From Alteribacillus bidgolensis (GTDB taxonomy: Bacteria > Bacillota > Bacilli > Bacillales > Marinococcaceae): 64,000 nucleotides of DNA. The position numbers and the translations under genes are program-made. How positions within the stretch are numbered: the first letter of the stretch is position 1; each line of letters starts with the position of its first letter. Positions 17,029 to 26,894 of this stretch are shown here, in pieces. The notes below the pieces were generated by a model, which saw only the letters and a program-made list of their open reading frames with translations, had not been told where the DNA came from and did no database searches. The stretch covers positions 4,027,272-4,091,271 of the forward strand of contig NZ_KZ614149.1 of the NCBI RefSeq assembly GCF_002886255.1, written 5' to 3'.

Positions 17029-18420
17029 ATGAAAAAGAAACAAGCGGTCCAAGCACCGGTTCAAAAAAATGATTTGATAACGGCAGAATTTGAAGACCTC
17101 ACTCATGACGGGGCGGGAGTCGCCAAGATCGACGGCTATCCGCTGTTTGTTCCATATGGCATCCCAGGCGAAAAAGCAGAAATTAAAGTGATAAAAACGA
17201 AAAAGAATTACGGATTTGGAAGATTGATGGAACGAATCGAGGAAAGCGACGACCGGACTGATCCGCCTTGTCCGATTTATTATCAGTGCGGCGGCTGCCA
17301 GATCCAGCATATGACGTATGATGCCCAGCTTCGTTACAAGCAAAAGCAAGTCCAGGACGCTGTGACACGAATTGGCGGACTGGAAAATGTAACGGTTCAT
17401 CCGACTATAGGAATGAAAGACCCATGGCGCTATCGCAACAAAGCACAGGTGCCGATCGGAACAAGAGAAGACGGCCATTTAAAGGCCGGTTTCTATCAAA
17501 AACGCTCGCACCGCATTATTGACATGGAAGCCTGTATCATCCAGCAGAAAGAAAACGACGACCCGGTGCAAGCCATAAAGGAAATGGCCGATAAATATAA
17601 CATTAAAGCGTACGACGAAGAAAAACACCGCGGCACGCTCCGCCACGTCGTCACCCGTTATGCGAAAAATACCGATCAGCTCATGATTGTACTGGTGACA
17701 AACGGTCCGGACCTTCCGCATAAAAAAAATTTAATAGAAGATATTCGTCACGGCATTCCAAACGTCGCTTCGATTGTGCAAAACATCAATAACAAACGAA
17801 CCAATGTGATATTTGGCGACAAAACCATCGTATTATGGGGCGAAGAATATATTTATGACACCATCGGCGATGTCAAATTCGCGATATCGGCACGTTCGTT
17901 TTACCAAGTAAACCCTGCGCAGACGAAAGTCCTCTATGACAAAGCACTTGAATATGCAGAACTTCGTGGAAATGAAACCGTCATTGATGCATATTGCGGT
18001 ATCGGCACGATTTCTCTGTTTCTAGCTCAAAAAGCAAAACATGTTTACGGCGTAGAAATTGTGCCAGAAGCAGTATCCGATGCCAAACGGAATGCTCGTT
18101 TGAATAAAATAGATAATGTCGATTTTGCTGTCGGAGAAGCAGAAGAAGTGATTCCCTGGTGGCATAAAGCACACGGCATCCAGCCCAATGTCATCGTCGT
18201 TGACCCGCCCCGCAAAGGCTGCGACGAAACACTATTAGACACTATGCTCTCCATGAAACCCGAACGTATTGTTTACGTGTCCTGCAACCCCGCAACTTTG
18301 GCCAGGGATTTGAAGCTATTAGAAAAAGGCGGTTATGAAACGAAGGAAGTACAGCCCGTTGACATGTTTCCGCAGACTACACATGTGGAGTGTGTGACGT
18401 GGTTAGAGAGAAAGTTATAG
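17029..18420 (+). CDS. rlmCD: 23S rRNA (uracil-C5)-methyltransferase, RlmCD type
   Basis: A SAM-dependent RumA/TrmA-family enzyme making 5-methyluridine in 23S rRNA. An N-terminal TRAM domain (about 10-65) is followed by the iron-sulfur cysteines in CPIYYQCGGCQIQHM, the SAM motif VIDAYCGIGTISLFLA, the DPPRKGC motif and the catalytic cysteine in VYVSCNPATLARDL. ATG 17029 is preferred, with AAAGAAAGGA upstream. The earlier in-frame ATG at 16984 overlaps a probable extended -10 (TGATACAAT, 16978-16985), so it is likely promoter. Length 463 residues fits the family. Transcribed alone. Confidence 0.93.
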   Translation: MKKKQAVQAPVQKNDLITAEFEDLTHDGAGVAKIDGYPLFVPYGIPGEKAEIKVIKTKKNYGFGRLMERIEESDDRTDPPCPIYYQCGGCQIQHMTYDAQLRYKQKQVQDAVTRIGGLENVTVHPTIGMKDPWRYRNKAQVPIGTREDGHLKAGFYQKRSHRIIDMEACIIQQKENDDPVQAIKEMADKYNIKAYDEEKHRGTLRHVVTRYAKNTDQLMIVLVTNGPDLPHKKNLIEDIRHGIPNVASIVQNINNKRTNVIFGDKTIVLWGEEYIYDTIGDVKFAISARSFYQVNPAQTKVLYDKALEYAELRGNETVIDAYCGIGTISLFLAQKAKHVYGVEIVPEAVSDAKRNARLNKIDNVDFAVGEAEEVIPWWHKAHGIQPNVIVVDPPRKGCDETLLDTMLSMKPERIVYVSCNPATLARDLKLLEKGGYETKEVQPVDMFPQTTHVECVTWLERKL

Positions 18421-18433
18421 GCTCAACGATAAA

Positions 18434-18468
18434 CTCTTCCGATTGAGTGAAATCTGAAGAGATTTTTT
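18434..18468 (+). terminator. Weak terminator after rlmCD
   Basis: CTCTTC pairs with GAAGAG across a long loop, followed by ATTTTTT. Confidence 0.45.
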
Positions 18469-18523
18469 GGGCAGAACCTATTGAAAAGTTTCTGCTTTTC
18501 AGATTTTGTAATTAATTACGGTG

Positions 18524-18545
18524 AACCGTACCATAAATAAATGAG
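18524..18545 (+). repeat. 22-bp direct repeat, left copy
   Basis: The 22-bp sequence AACCGTAC then CATAAATAAATGAG is matched at 21134-21155 with a single difference (C to A at position 8). A shortened third relative lies near 20827-20839. The pair bounds the GH15-like gene and the membrane-protein fragment. Confidence 0.65.
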
Positions 18546-18706
18546 GTTTATATCATTATATGTTTGTGCAATAAAATATGGGGAAAGTGAGGATTCAACA
18601 ACTTTCTCCATAGTAGAGCAGATTGAGTAACAATAACAATTAATAAAAGCTTTTTAATATTTATTCATTTTATGGTGGTTAAACCAATGATATATTTTTG
18701 AGAATA

Positions 18707-20584
18707 TTAGGATTGATCCCTGTCATATAAATTTTCATATAACAATAGTGATCTTATTATACCTGATTGAGAATAACTTGGCATTCCAATCCCTCTTGGT
18801 CGACCTTTGCTGTACAATAATTCAGGTAAGAGACCACAAAAGGCACTGTTATTGTAATTATGGTTAAAGTACTTCCAAGCTTGGTTTACATCATTATTAA
18901 TTAAAAATGCTTCACCCAACCAGAAGGTGGGCCCGGTCCACGGCTTTAAATCCCCTTCTTCTGTTGTTAAACTCTCATGTCTCCAAATACCTCCAATAAA
19001 TGGGTCTTCTAATCTTTGCTGAATGGCTTTTAGCGTTGGTTTTAACCATTCTTTTGGAAATATTGGAAATTCGGAAAAGAATAATGTAACAGATGCATCT
19101 AATAACTTTGTTTCCATAGACCGAGTTACAATTCCGTTATGGACGTTATGTTTGGAGATGGCCAGTAATAGTTCATTTGCTCCCTGTCTAAATTGATTGG
19201 CTTTCTCATTTTCATAGATTGCTTCAGCCATTTCAGCACCCCTAATTAATCCGAATGCGGAAATAGCAGAGGTCCATGTCATATGTTCGAATGTTTCCCC
19301 TAAATGCGGCCCAAAAGTTTCCCAAATCCCTGCATCTGGGAAGATAAGCCCACTTGAATCGCGGTTCTTCAAAATCCATTCGGCCGAATGGTTTATAATT
19401 GGCCAGAGATCAAGTATGATTGTATCTTCTTTTACTAAGGACCAAACTTGCCATATTCCATATAAAATGAGTCCTGTAGTGTCATTTTCAAATGCATGTT
19501 CGTTCGGTAAACGTGTAACAACATTATATGCAAAATAATAATTTCCATCTGGACGCTCGATTAAATAACTAAGCGTTGCATATAAAGCCCTTACCGCATC
19601 TTCTAGGTGACCCGCTAGTGCTAAAGTAGATGTAATCCATAAACTATCACGAATCCATACATTGCCTTGGTAAGGTTTAAATCCGATGATAATAGGAGTT
19701 CCGTCTTTCTGCAGGCTCATTTTTGTTAACGTGTTACTAACTCTCCAAAAATATTCTAGCTCAGGCGTGAGCGTATCGATCTCAACTGTTTTATTGTGCC
19801 AGGCTTGCCATACTTTCAATGTTTGATGTTCACTTTGATTAATGAGGGCCAATGTTTTCTCTAATTCTTGAAGGGCCTCCTCTTTAGAAGTCCCTGCTGC
19901 AAATACTTGATAGACGGGCTTACTATATTCTGGACCTGAGATCGTTTGAGCAGGAATTTTAAAGACTAAAGGAACCGGAAGCAAACTATGTTCAAAGATG
20001 GTTACCTGACCTCCAGTTACAGCTTTAGAAATATCCCCTGTTATTCCTTCAGAAGACGGAGAAACAGTCGTTGCCAGCCATTGATTTTCGGAAATTCGAG
20101 AAATAAAGGTGTTATTAATTCTTTGTACAATGTTTTGTAGATGTATAACAGGATAGATTGATGCTTCTGAAGGATTGTTGCGTCGAGTCTTGATTTCAAT
20201 GGAGCGTATGAAAGAATTCATGTTAGGAGGAGCCCATGTTTTTGTCCTGACTACAGTATTCCCTTTATGAGAGACTACTTCATATATTCCGTAACCATTT
20301 AAATATTGAGTACTATTTAGTGAAATAATTTCCCCGATTTGTCCCAACTTCGCTTGTACGATGCCGTATGGATCATACCAAACTTTCTCATTATGATCTT
20401 TAACTAGTACATATGAACCTGGGTAATCTAAAAGTGAACTTGACATGTCAAAGTTTTTAAAAAAAAGCTGACTTATTTTATCAATTGGACGACAGCCTTT
20501 ATCATATTGTTGTAGCCAAGCTAATACATTGCCATTAGAAACAGGAGCATGATTATCTTGGTTTTTACCAATAAAATAATTCAT
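18707..20584 (-). CDS. Glycoside hydrolase, GH15-like (alpha/alpha)6-barrel
   Basis: A 625-residue protein with an N-terminal beta-rich region (about 1-250) and a C-terminal helical barrel (about 260-620) resembling glucoamylase/GH15 enzymes: QGNVWIRDSLWIT, LYGIWQVW, DAGIWETFG (candidate catalytic glutamate) and WTSAISAFGLIRGAEMAE. It has no signal peptide, so it acts in the cytoplasm, on an alpha-glucoside or trehalose-like oligosaccharide by analogy with bacterial relatives. The start is at 20584; I see no strong ribosome binding site. It has no sugar-metabolism neighbours and lies between direct repeats (18524 and 21134), possibly acquired. GH family assignment is by motif only. Confidence 0.6.
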   Translation of the reverse strand: MNYFIGKNQDNHAPVSNGNVLAWLQQYDKGCRPIDKISQLFFKNFDMSSSLLDYPGSYVLVKDHNEKVWYDPYGIVQAKLGQIGEIISLNSTQYLNGYGIYEVVSHKGNTVVRTKTWAPPNMNSFIRSIEIKTRRNNPSEASIYPVIHLQNIVQRINNTFISRISENQWLATTVSPSSEGITGDISKAVTGGQVTIFEHSLLPVPLVFKIPAQTISGPEYSKPVYQVFAAGTSKEEALQELEKTLALINQSEHQTLKVWQAWHNKTVEIDTLTPELEYFWRVSNTLTKMSLQKDGTPIIIGFKPYQGNVWIRDSLWITSTLALAGHLEDAVRALYATLSYLIERPDGNYYFAYNVVTRLPNEHAFENDTTGLILYGIWQVWSLVKEDTIILDLWPIINHSAEWILKNRDSSGLIFPDAGIWETFGPHLGETFEHMTWTSAISAFGLIRGAEMAEAIYENEKANQFRQGANELLLAISKHNVHNGIVTRSMETKLLDASVTLFFSEFPIFPKEWLKPTLKAIQQRLEDPFIGGIWRHESLTTEEGDLKPWTGPTFWLGEAFLINNDVNQAWKYFNHNYNNSAFCGLLPELLYSKGRPRGIGMPSYSQSGIIRSLLLYENLYDRDQS

Positions 20585-20858
20585 TCATTCAACCCTTCAA
20601 TGAGGAAAATTAGGCCGCCAATAAATAATAATATTATAGCTTAGTGAATTTTATGTTTTGATTAGATGAAGAATGAGAAGAAGACGGTCTTTTTGTAGAA
20701 TCTCAATGCAAAAGAGAAATGCTCCAAGTTATTAAGCAGACTAGAGATAAATTAGCGTGTTTAGAAAATATATTCTTTAATTGATAGGTTTATAGCTTAA
20801 AAACCTCATTTGAAAAAATCGCGGAGAACCGTATCATAAGTGACGGTGAGGCAGAAAA

Positions 20859-21107
20859 TTGAAGTGGTGCTTGAAATACCTTATTTTTATACCAATTGTA
20901 TTTGATATATTAGATGTATTTGAAAATATAGGAATTATAAATATAATTAAACATTATCCTGTAAGGTTGAATAACTTATCAGAACTTATTAATATCATTA
21001 CTATGATAAAGTTGACATTTGTAAATCTAGTCTTTGTAACTTTAATTGTAGGTTTTGCATTAACTATTTATTTAAAAGTAATAAAAAAATATGTTATCAA
21101 TTATTAA
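20859..21107 (+). pseudogene. Truncated membrane protein, C-terminal fragment
   Basis: 82 residues with two hydrophobic segments. IPIVFDILDVFENI and YPVRLNNLSELINIITMIKLTF resemble the C-terminal half of a larger four-helix membrane protein family in which a DYLEN-type motif precedes the last two helices. The N-terminal half is absent upstream, so it looks like a remnant, although TTG 20859 could start a short product. The preceding bases (about 20660-20780) also contain a broken hydrophilic reading frame. It is very AT-rich compared with neighbours. Confidence 0.45.
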
Positions 21108-21133
21108 TTTCCTTTTATCCATTCCAAATGGAA

Positions 21134-21155
21134 AACCGTAACATAAATAAATGAG
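21134..21155 (+). repeat. 22-bp direct repeat, right copy
   Basis: Same orientation and 21 of 22 bases identical to 18524-18545. Between this repeat and 21600 I find no recognisable gene; the stretch is AT-rich. Confidence 0.65.
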
Positions 21156-21687
21156 TTTTTTATAAAACTATACTGTAAAAGGTATGGTTTTTCTTTGTAT
21201 GCTTGATTTAAATGATAGATTAATGTTGGTATAATAAAAACTTGAATTCAGCACCAACCATAGCAGGTTTCTAAGTCCCCAAAAAATAGGCATTAATGAT
21301 ACTACACCAAATTTTGCTTGCTGGAGAATAGTAATGGTCGATACTTTTATGATGCTCTAAATAAAAGAACTAAAGAGACTAGATAGTTCGTATAAATGGG
21401 ACTTAAAGTAGCATGATCTAGAGGATATGAATGATATTTTAATGAAGGCAAAGATCTCATTCAACGAAATATGAAATGGAATGCCCGTAAAACAACTTTC
21501 AAAATTTGTAAACTATTATATAATAGTAGATATTTTTGATATTTTAATCTATAACTAAGAGTGATACACTATAATTAGGTTATGATGATACGGAAAAGGT
21601 GTTCTTAGATTGCGCCTGGGCTTGTAATGCTTGAATAGGAGCGCCTACATCCATTCTGCAAATCTAGGGAATAAGGATATGGTAAAA

Positions 21688-23229
21688 ATGAGTAACAGAC
21701 AAACTAATACAGATGTTATCTTAATTGGTGCCGGAGTGATGAGTGCTACTTTGGGGACACTGCTGAAAGAATTAGCACCAGACTGGAATATTACAGTGTT
21801 TGAGAAACTCCAAGACGCAGGAGAGGAAAGCTCTAACGAATGGAATAATGCGGGAACAGGGCACGCTGCACTGTGCGAGCTTAACTATACCGACGAAAAA
21901 CCGGATGGTTCTGTAGATATTAGCAAAGCTGTAAAAATTAATGAACAGTTTCAGCTTTCAAGACAGTTCTGGTCTTATCTTGTAAACAGCATGCTGATCC
22001 GTAATCCGCAGGACTTTATCATGTCATTGCCTCATTTGAGTTACGTACATGGGGAACAAAATGTACAGTTTTTGAAAAATCGTTACGAAGCCCTATCAAG
22101 CAACCCTCTGTTCCAAGGGATGGAATTTTCCGATGATCCGGGAAAACTGATGAAATGGATTCCGCTTATGTTGAAAGATCGAACTTTAAATGAACCTATT
22201 GCGGCAACAAAAATTGATTCTGGAACGGATGTCAACTTTGGCGCGTTAACGCGTATGTTGTTTGATCACTTAAAGAGTAATAATGTTGATATAAATTACA
22301 GACATAGTGTTAATGACATTAAACGTACAAGCGACGGGTCCTGGGAATTGAAAGTGAAAAATCTCGATAGCGGTACGGTCGAACGCCATACTGCAAAATT
22401 CGTCTTTATCGGCGCCGGGGGAGGAAGTTTGCATTTACTGCAAAAATCCGGTATTCCTGAGGGAAAACATATTGGAGGATTCCCGGTAAGCGGACTATTT
22501 ATGGCGTGTAACAACCCGGATATTGTTGAACAGCATCATGCAAAAGTATACGGTAAAGCTAAAGTTGGCGCTCCGCCAATGTCTGTCCCGCACCTTGACA
22601 CAAGATATATCGACAACAAAAAATCGCTGCTATTTGGACCGTTTGCCGGCTTTTCACCAAAGTTTTTAAAAACTGGTTCAATGTTCGATTTGGCAACTTC
22701 CGTAAAGCCGGATAATCTCGTAACAATGCTGGCCTCAGGCGCAAAAAACATTCCATTGACAAAATACCTCATTCAGCAGGTTATGTTATCGAAAGAACAG
22801 CGCATGGAAGAGTTACGTGAGTTTATCCCGAACGCCAAAAGCGAGGACTGGGATTTAGTTGTAGCTGGCCAACGTGTGCAAGTGATTAAAGATACTGAAG
22901 CTGGCGGTAAAGGAACACTTCAATTTGGTACGGAAATGATTACGGACGCTGATGGCTCGATTGCAGCATTACTAGGCGCTTCTCCAGGTGCTTCTACTGC
23001 CGTTCACGTTATGCTAGAGCTTATAAAAAAATGCTTCCCGCAGCATATAGAAGAGTGGCAGCCGAAAATAAAAGAAATGATACCTTCTTATGGTGTGTCA
23101 CTAGCGGAAAACCCAGAGCTTTTCCACGAAATTCATGTTGCAACAGCAAAGGCGCTTCGTCTAAACGAAGACTCGCAGAACGAAGATAATGAATCGGATG
23201 TAGAAACAAAGATATTAGAAAAAGTGTAA
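21688..23229 (+). CDS. mqo: Malate:quinone oxidoreductase
   Basis: FAD-dependent membrane-associated enzyme that oxidises malate to oxaloacetate and passes electrons to quinone. The product is 513 residues from ATG 21688, which follows ATAAGGAT by about 9 bases; an in-frame TTG at 21631 gives a longer, less likely product. Visible: the FAD Rossmann motif LIGAGVMSATLGTLL, then EWNNAGTGHAALCELNYT near residue 60, and the C-terminal GASPGASTAVHVMLEL. It stands alone and is followed by a terminator. TATAAT at 21570-21575 is a possible -10 with a weak -35. Confidence 0.95.
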   Translation: MSNRQTNTDVILIGAGVMSATLGTLLKELAPDWNITVFEKLQDAGEESSNEWNNAGTGHAALCELNYTDEKPDGSVDISKAVKINEQFQLSRQFWSYLVNSMLIRNPQDFIMSLPHLSYVHGEQNVQFLKNRYEALSSNPLFQGMEFSDDPGKLMKWIPLMLKDRTLNEPIAATKIDSGTDVNFGALTRMLFDHLKSNNVDINYRHSVNDIKRTSDGSWELKVKNLDSGTVERHTAKFVFIGAGGGSLHLLQKSGIPEGKHIGGFPVSGLFMACNNPDIVEQHHAKVYGKAKVGAPPMSVPHLDTRYIDNKKSLLFGPFAGFSPKFLKTGSMFDLATSVKPDNLVTMLASGAKNIPLTKYLIQQVMLSKEQRMEELREFIPNAKSEDWDLVVAGQRVQVIKDTEAGGKGTLQFGTEMITDADGSIAALLGASPGASTAVHVMLELIKKCFPQHIEEWQPKIKEMIPSYGVSLAENPELFHEIHVATAKALRLNEDSQNEDNESDVETKILEKV

Positions 23230-23334
23230 GCCATCTTTTTATCATTGGACAAATGTTTCTTGATGAACAGATGTAAAGGGTAATGAATGAAAAAGCAGAG
23301 AAAATAAAATTCACGTAAAAAAGTAAATAGATAT

Positions 23335-23373
23335 AGAACCTTTGATCTAGCTAAGGATTGAGGGTTCTTTTTG
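23335..23373 (+). terminator. Terminator downstream of mqo
   Basis: AGAACC pairs with GGTTCT, with inner pairing between TGATC and GGATTG-type bases, followed by TTTTT. Confidence 0.65.
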
Positions 23374-23563
23374 TAATTCCAGTGATAGAGGCTGCTGTGT
23401 ATCGTATTATAAGCAATCAAATATTTAGATATAACTGGACACTGACATCAAATGTATTTGTGAGCACTCACTTAAAAAGTGTAGAATGTGTGGCGTGATG
23501 AGAAAAGAATTGTAGATCAACAATAAAAACGGTGAAAATATAAATAAGAATTTTATAACACAA

Positions 23564-23610
23564 ACAAGGAAGCATCAATAAAACGGAAACGGATCCTTCC
23601 TTGTTCTTTC
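23564..23610. terminator. Bidirectional terminator before the DUF4317 gene end
   Basis: ACAAGGAAG pairs with CTTCCTTGT. T-rich tails lie on both sides. It stops the minus-strand DUF4317 gene. Confidence 0.6.
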
Positions 23611-23640
23611 TATAATTAAGAGAAAACGGCCGCAGCAGGT

Positions 23641-24807
23641 TCACTCCCCAAAAGCTTCCGGCAGCATTTTAAACCCGTCAACCTCCGCATCCTCTTCCAC
23701 TTCAATCATAATACAGCGTTTCCCTTGATAGTTAACCTGCCTCACGTATTGCAGATCCTGGGGGCTGATCGAGATGTTAGCGATTTTTGTGTTGATTTTT
23801 ATCGACTTTGAATTGTATTTGGGGACAATGCTGCTTGCTTTCAGCTCGTAGGTTTCGTCAGTGGTGGCTTGCTGGAAAGCAGTTTTTACTTTTTCAGCAT
23901 CGACTTGTTCCCCGCTCTGGTTTAGAACTCGCTCTACGTCTTTGTAGTCGAGTTTTGGTGGTTCGTCCTCTTCATTTTCTTCCACAACACGGTTGATTTC
24001 TCCATACACATTGGCGAGGGTGGAGGGGTTGAGTTGGTCTCCTACGACATCTTTGATAACTTCCTCGAACACCGCTTTGTCTTCTTTCGCTGTCATGATG
24101 TCTTCTCCGTTCAATACATTTTCAATAAACCAGTAGTCAGGCTCATTGGCTTTACCTGCCGCATAAAGAACGTGATTTACATCAGAGGCGCCATCCGAAA
24201 TGGAGGGGAAGAGAAATCCTGACATTGGGTTTTTGAGATCAATGACCGGGTCTGCCTCGATCTTGTATTTGAATTCCTTCTCGATATAGTCGAACTGTAT
24301 TTCTTTTTTCGGCTCTTCTGTCTTGTTGATGCTGCAAAGAATAAAGGGGTTGGAGTAAACAGCGTCCCGTTCACTTTCCTCGGCTTCTTCGTTCTGTTGT
24401 TTCGTTGGTTTCAAGTACTCGGCGCGAATGAAAGAGATGACAATATCCTTTTCGTACGGATGTTCCTTGATCATTTTTTCTGTCATCAGCAGCATTTGTT
24501 CCTTCCAGGCCTCGATGTCACTGCTTAGTAATCCTTTGTGAAGGATAAGCTGACTGTGGTTTTCTGCATCACGCTGAAATTTTAGTTCAAATATTTTTTC
24601 ATCCAGCTGACCTGTCAACACTTTCTTGAAGTTGTTCATGAAAAGCTCCTGCTGATCTCTGTCAAGCATTTCGAACGGTTGACTTTGGTGATGGTAAATG
24701 TCTGTTGTTTCTTTCATGATGTATACGTTGAAAATGTCGGAGATTCTTAGTAAATCATTGTCTACTTTCAATTGTCTGCGTATGGCCGCTATGTCTTTTT
24801 TATCCAT
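23641..24807 (-). CDS. DUF4317 family protein
   Basis: A 388-residue cytosolic protein matching the DUF4317 family of Firmicutes: it opens KKDIAAIRRQLKVDNDLLRIS, continues IYHHQSQPFEMLDRDQQELF, and has ADPVIDLKNPMSGFLFP and NHVLYAAGKANEPD around residues 180-225. The family has no known activity. The C-terminal third holds an acidic linker (EENEEDEPP) and a small domain ending in VEVEEDAEVDGFKMLPEAFGE. Monocistronic; the ATG is preceded by a GGAGTGAACG stretch. The full family length is present and no break is visible. Confidence 0.85.
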   Translation of the reverse strand: MDKKDIAAIRRQLKVDNDLLRISDIFNVYIMKETTDIYHHQSQPFEMLDRDQQELFMNNFKKVLTGQLDEKIFELKFQRDAENHSQLILHKGLLSSDIEAWKEQMLLMTEKMIKEHPYEKDIVISFIRAEYLKPTKQQNEEAEESERDAVYSNPFILCSINKTEEPKKEIQFDYIEKEFKYKIEADPVIDLKNPMSGFLFPSISDGASDVNHVLYAAGKANEPDYWFIENVLNGEDIMTAKEDKAVFEEVIKDVVGDQLNPSTLANVYGEINRVVEENEEDEPPKLDYKDVERVLNQSGEQVDAEKVKTAFQQATTDETYELKASSIVPKYNSKSIKINTKIANISISPQDLQYVRQVNYQGKRCIMIEVEEDAEVDGFKMLPEAFGE

Positions 24808-24929
24808 CTATCGTTCACTCCTGAGCTGCTTAGGGTATAAACTTTCATTCTATGAATTTCTATTTTAACACAAGGTTCCTTTCATTAAGCAGATTATAGA
24901 GACTGGATGTTCCTTTTTAAACTATCTTG

Positions 24930-25040
24930 GGGGCAGCAATAGACATATAGCGAGAAAAGCGAAATGTCGCAGTTAGCTGCTCACGAGGAGGTTGAACCGT
25001 CGTTTGTGGAAGTGAGTCCAGTTATTGGGACAGCCCCGTA
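24930..25040 (-). repeat. Degenerate remnant of the 47.7-kb repeat element
   Basis: It ends in GGGACAGCCCC. Its internal string TCACGAGGAGGTTGAA is the inverted near-match of TTCAGCTTCCTCGTGA in the longer element at 47661-48064, so this is a shortened reverse copy. Confidence 0.45.
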
Positions 25041-25059
25041 AAGAAATATTATAGTCAAG

Positions 25060-25919
25060 GGCATCGGTAAAGGATGCAATTTGAGACATTACTGTTCTGA
25101 TGGGGATAGCGAAATACCAATCAGTGAAGTAGTGATATCTTCGGACAACATCAACCTTTTATACCAGACTATCCATGAACTGGAATGAGAGCGGTGTATA
25201 TGAATATGACATGGTGCAGTATAATCGGGAATGAAAAACAGAAGGCAAGCGGCTCCATATCGGTGACAGCGTGATAAATGCAAAAGCACATGACGAAAAA
25301 CCTTAAACTTCTTAGTCATATCGGTTATTACATAAAGATGAGTCGAACTAAAAATGGTTCTAAAAAGTATAATTTGTATTGTATTGATTTAGCAACCGGT
25401 AAAGAAGAACAGATCAATTTAATTTCACTGTAAAGTGGGTTTGCTAAAGCATCAAAGTATAAGAAAAACTTCGACTTACGCCATAAGGACCTGGCGTCAA
25501 GTCGAGTTTTTCTAATTATTTTGCTTGTGGCAGACGGACATTATATTAGTAAAAGCACGGAAAAAAAGAAAATTTTTAATTATTTGGGGACTTATCAAGG
25601 CGCTCCTCTGGAAAATTAGTATGTGATCATTGCGTTAATCGCCGACGAAGGATTTGCCGGAGAATGATGATGGAGTATTTTCCGCTTTTTTCCTAACATG
25701 ACCTAACTTTTCGTTGGGTTGTTTATAAAAATGGACATAGCAGACACCAAATAATACAGCAGATTTATTAGTTAAGACATGGTGAAAAAGGATTTATCGC
25801 ATCTTAAATGACACCACAAATTGCCTTTAGAACTGGTTTTTCTTCTATTCCTCCCCCTTACAGAAGGTTAAGTTATCTTCTCATTATAAAAAATGAGAGG
25901 CTAATAACCATCGCCGTTT
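25060..25919. other. Gene-poor stretch with short reading-frame remnants
   Basis: No intact gene is supported. A 31-codon frame at 25338-25433 reads a plausible protein tail (KKYNLYCIDLATGKEEQIN), and 25530-25618 reads GHYISKSTEKKKIFNYLGTYQ before a stop. Both look like ends of lost genes but I cannot name them. A dispersed repeat lies at 25437-25514. Confidence 0.4.
25437..25514 (+). repeat. Dispersed hairpin-forming repeat, copy 2
   Basis: Same layout as 2380-2467: GCTAAAGCATCAAAGTATAAG leader (in part), AGAAAAACTTCGACTTACGCC, an 8-base loop region and GGCGTCAAGTCGAGTTTTTCT. Confidence 0.7.
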
Positions 25920-26537
25920 TCACGTTACAATATTCAAGGCAAACTCAAGGTCAGCTTCGAGGTGTGATTTCATTAAATCACTGGCTTGTTCTGGTTTATG
26001 GTTTGCGATCGCTTCACAAATATCGCCGTGTTCTTCTACGAGGAATGGACGTTTATGGCTTACTACAGCGCGACTAAACAAGTAGATAATAGCTTGCATA
26101 TGTTCAAAGTTTTTAATCATAATCGGGTTTCTGGATTCACGGACGATCAGGTCATGAAACTGCTTATTGTAATAGATAATCTCTTCTATATCCTTGTTGG
26201 TTTTCGCATAATGAACGCAGGCTCGTAATTGTTCGATATGGTCATCGATCATGTAACGCGCTGCTTTCTTTGCGGAAAAGCTTTCAATTAAGATACGCAT
26301 TTCAAATAAGTGACGTATATCTGTTTCGGTTGGTTTAAATACTTTTTTATTTTTTATTAATCCTTCCTGCTCAAGTCTTCTAATGGCCTCCCGGATCGGG
26401 GTACGGCTTACACCGATGCTCTCTGCAAGAGTCATTTCGGTCAGCTTTGTCCCGCCTTCGTATTCTCCATTCAATATTTTATCTCTTATTTGTTTATATG
26501 CATATAATTGTGACGTTTTCTTTTCATTTTTATTCAT
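25920..26537 (-). CDS. GntR-family (FadR/FCD) transcriptional regulator of the sugar-acid operon
   Basis: A 205-residue repressor. The N-terminal winged HTH (LAESIGVSRTPIREAIRRLEQEGLI) is followed by an FCD ligand domain with acidic and histidine residues (FHDLIVRES, EEHGDICEAI, KSHLEADLEFA). ATG 26537 follows AGGAGAATCAGT, a better start than 26570. It is divergent from the LtnD/OtnK/GntP operon and most likely represses it, with a four-carbon acid or its phosphate as inducer (inference). Two TGTATACA palindromes in the shared gap fit FCD-type operators. Confidence 0.88.
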   Translation of the reverse strand: MNKNEKKTSQLYAYKQIRDKILNGEYEGGTKLTEMTLAESIGVSRTPIREAIRRLEQEGLIKNKKVFKPTETDIRHLFEMRILIESFSAKKAARYMIDDHIEQLRACVHYAKTNKDIEEIIYYNKQFHDLIVRESRNPIMIKNFEHMQAIIYLFSRAVVSHKRPFLVEEHGDICEAIANHKPEQASDLMKSHLEADLEFALNIVT

Positions 26538-26796
26538 ACTGATTCTCCTGTTCCTATGATAAACAATCAAAACTGCTGTTCATGCAGGGGTTTATACAGC
26601 ATCCAGCCTTCGTCCGGGTACACTCGCCGTCGCTATAATATTACGTGCTGTGGGGTTGCGGCATAGCAGCTTCTGTGTGTTGATGTGTACGTTTTAAGTA
26701 GATATCTTTTTACTTTAGCCGAATTGCATTTTTCAGGTGTTAGCGCTTTTCTTATTATACATGAACAATCACCATTTCGTACAATCTGAAATAAAA

Positions 26797-26826
26797 TGTA
26801 TACAAATTAATATAAAAATGTATACA
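26797..26826. promoter_or_regulatory. Twin operator TGTATACA for the GntR regulator
   Basis: TGTATACA at 26797-26804 and again at 26819-26826, 22 bases apart centre to centre (two helical turns), each in an A/T-rich context typical of FadR/FCD operators. The second overlaps the -35 of the operon promoter. Confidence 0.65.
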
Positions 26827-26849
26827 AAATAAAATGATTGTATTATAAT
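26821..26849 (+). promoter_or_regulatory. Sigma-A promoter of the sugar-acid operon
   Basis: TATACA (26821-26826), 17 bases, TATAAT (26844-26849). The -35 lies inside the second operator, so repressor binding should exclude RNA polymerase. Confidence 0.6.
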
Positions 26850-26894
26850 CTTATGCAGAACAACTTGAAAACAGTTACAAAAGGAGTTTTTGAT

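Noticed and set aside
25089..25319. A 76-codon minus-strand frame
   Set aside because: No ribosome binding site, Cys/His/Ser-rich unlikely composition, and it lies in a decayed, repeat-containing stretch.
26735..26752. A cre-like site (GTTAGCGCTTTTC) before the sugar-acid operon
   Set aside because: Only the AGCGCTTT core matches; the flanking TG and CA positions do not fit the consensus well enough to list.
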